Positions 27,897-29,301 of a DNA stretch of 29,301 nt are shown here, piece after piece (positions within the stretch are counted from its first letter, which is position 1; the number at the start of each line of letters is the position of its first letter). The notes under the pieces are model-generated. The model saw nothing but the letters and a program-made list of their open reading frames with translations, ran no database searches and was not told the origin of the DNA. Location: positions 96,513 through 125,813 of the forward strand of contig JBBHKE010002374.1 of NCBI GenBank assembly GCA_037447655.1, in the 5' to 3' direction. The stretch is from Zygnema cylindricum (lineage: Eukaryota > Streptophyta > Zygnematophyceae > Zygnematales > Zygnemataceae). The position numbers and the translations under genes were made by a program.

Positions 27897-29301
27897 GTGT
27901 TCACGACAGTGGGATATTAGTGTGAATGAACTTTAGTTTTCCCAAGAAACAATAGCTAGTGTGATTAGAGAGGACTTCAATGTTCTCCTCTCCGTACTCT
28001 ATGAAGCATTGTGGTGTCCAGTCCAATGTGAGTTACTGCACAGCTAAGTGGGAATTTATATGGGAGCATATCTCAATGTGTTACGCTGTCAAAACGCCAC
28101 ACGTTAGGCATCCATCTTTTGTTATGCATTCGTAGAATTTAGTAAACAGGACAGACATATAAAATTGTGTGCCAATAGGAGTTTCCCATAGGCAATTTTT
28201 CAGTCTAGTGGAACACAAATCTACCCTTTCCAAGTGAGCCATTCACAAAGAAACCAGAATTACGAAGTTCCAATGAGATACCCTTTTATACTATTTCAAT
28301 GGGTGACGACTACAGCTTAACACGTGTAGAGCGCATCATAAAACCACACCTCGCATATGACATCCGTATATAACAAAATTTAAATTACCACCCGCGACTT
28401 AGAAACAAAATAGTTATCATTCTGCTTCTTTTATCAATCTTCGCAAATCTCCAGTGTGCAAATTGTATGTACTCCCATTCTTATTCCAACTAATACTAGC
28501 ACAATTATATGCAAATATTATTTCTTCCGAAGAAACACAAAGGTACACATGGCTGGATATCACCTATCTCTTTCATTATCCCAGTCTTATGAGTGTTGCC
28601 AATGTCATGAAAGTGATATTGAAAATCAAATAGCTTTAAAAATGACATTTTTTTCAATTCCACAATCGCCCACATTCGCAATTGCATCCAAAATGCATAA
28701 TGTGAAATTGTAGCCCCTGTTTACATCCGCTGTGCTGGTTAACTGAATTATATGACCAACAAAAGAACATGGCAAGAGGTGGAAGCGTTTCTAGATTAAG
28801 ATTCTGGATCAAAGTCATAAAAACAAAACCATGAACACTCCTTGAGACCTCCATTTCTGATATTTCAGGAGACTAATGACACTGTTTGCACCTACTGATA
28901 ATGTCCTATGATTGAAGCCATGACAGTTCTTTCCATTAAAAAAGCCAGCCCTATGCAGAGCGCTAGAATGCAACAACAGAAATGGGACCAGCTGGAGAAG
29001 AAAGGCATTGAAAATCATGTCAATTCCACATGCCTATCTCAAGGCAGGTTTTTCCAACACATTCTCGCTTCGAAGTTCTGATGAAACATTCAGATTCGAC
29101 ATTTTTTGCAGGAAGTCGGAATCCATTTTGTCATCACAACTGATGGAACAGATGCGGGTGGTCCACAGAGCACTTTTTAAAGCAAGTGTTATGGATGCTT
29201 TGGTTCTTAAAAAAATTGCGGTCAGAAATAGCATGTGTACGTTTTCAGATGTCGCAATACCTATTTAAGTAACTGCCTGACACCGAAACCGTAAAAGAAT
29301 A
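27897..29301. other. Right-end intergenic DNA, possible exon fragment at 29112
   Basis: No firm gene. The composition from about 28700 on is less AT-rich and free of recognisable repeats. A plus-strand stretch at 29112-29177, after a TTTTTTGCAG acceptor-like site, reads VGIHFVITTDGTDAGGPQST (only weakly like the entry of a HECT domain) and then stops at 29178. Confidence 0.35.

Overview
The window looks like nuclear DNA of a plant, largely repeats and intergenic sequence. Two things support this. On the minus strand at the left end lie the first two exons of a plastid-type folate-biopterin transporter gene with a consensus splice donor. In the middle are a Ty3/gypsy chromovirus ending in a chromodomain and a Ty1/copia element, both typical of plant genomes. 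A non-flowering land plant such as a liverwort would fit, but the sequence does not prove it. No bacterial operon, rRNA, CRISPR array or intact tRNA gene was seen.

Layout. 1-3072: 5' part of the transporter gene (minus strand); its introns carry short degenerate tandem repeats that touch both edges of exon 2, and the rest of the gene lies left of the window. 3073-9044: intergenic DNA with a complete 306-bp hAT-like MITE (4350-4655) and two decayed copies of a palindrome-centred element here called X; one X copy is split by a 1051-bp solo copia LTR with its 5-bp target duplication. 9045-10180: an old copia LTR plus the start of its internal region. 10314-15458: a Ty3/gypsy chromovirus with 5' LTR, PBS, gag, protease, RT, RNase H, integrase and chromodomain, broken by many stops and frameshifts and without a 3' LTR. 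15459-16724: another copia LTR and gag start on the plus strand. 16725-17985: non-repetitive DNA with tandem hairpins that show paired base changes. 18042-20746: a copia element on the minus strand (LTR, gag, protease, pre-integrase), truncated before integrase. 20747-29301: intergenic DNA with three copies of a TA-flanked ~198-bp MITE, the best-preserved X element, and a second hAT-like MITE with a C37G21 homopolymer block inserted in a ~43-bp tandem array.

The transposable elements do not work together as one system; they form a nested record of insertions. The most notable points are: (1) a tRNA-like fold embedded antisense in the U3 of all copia LTR copies; (2) the X family with a long central palindrome built around CACCTCG/CGAGGTG; (3) tandem hairpins with compensatory changes; (4) gypsy decay dominated by apparent C-to-T / G-to-A changes. 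Everything was read by eye, so boundaries marked approximate should be treated as such.
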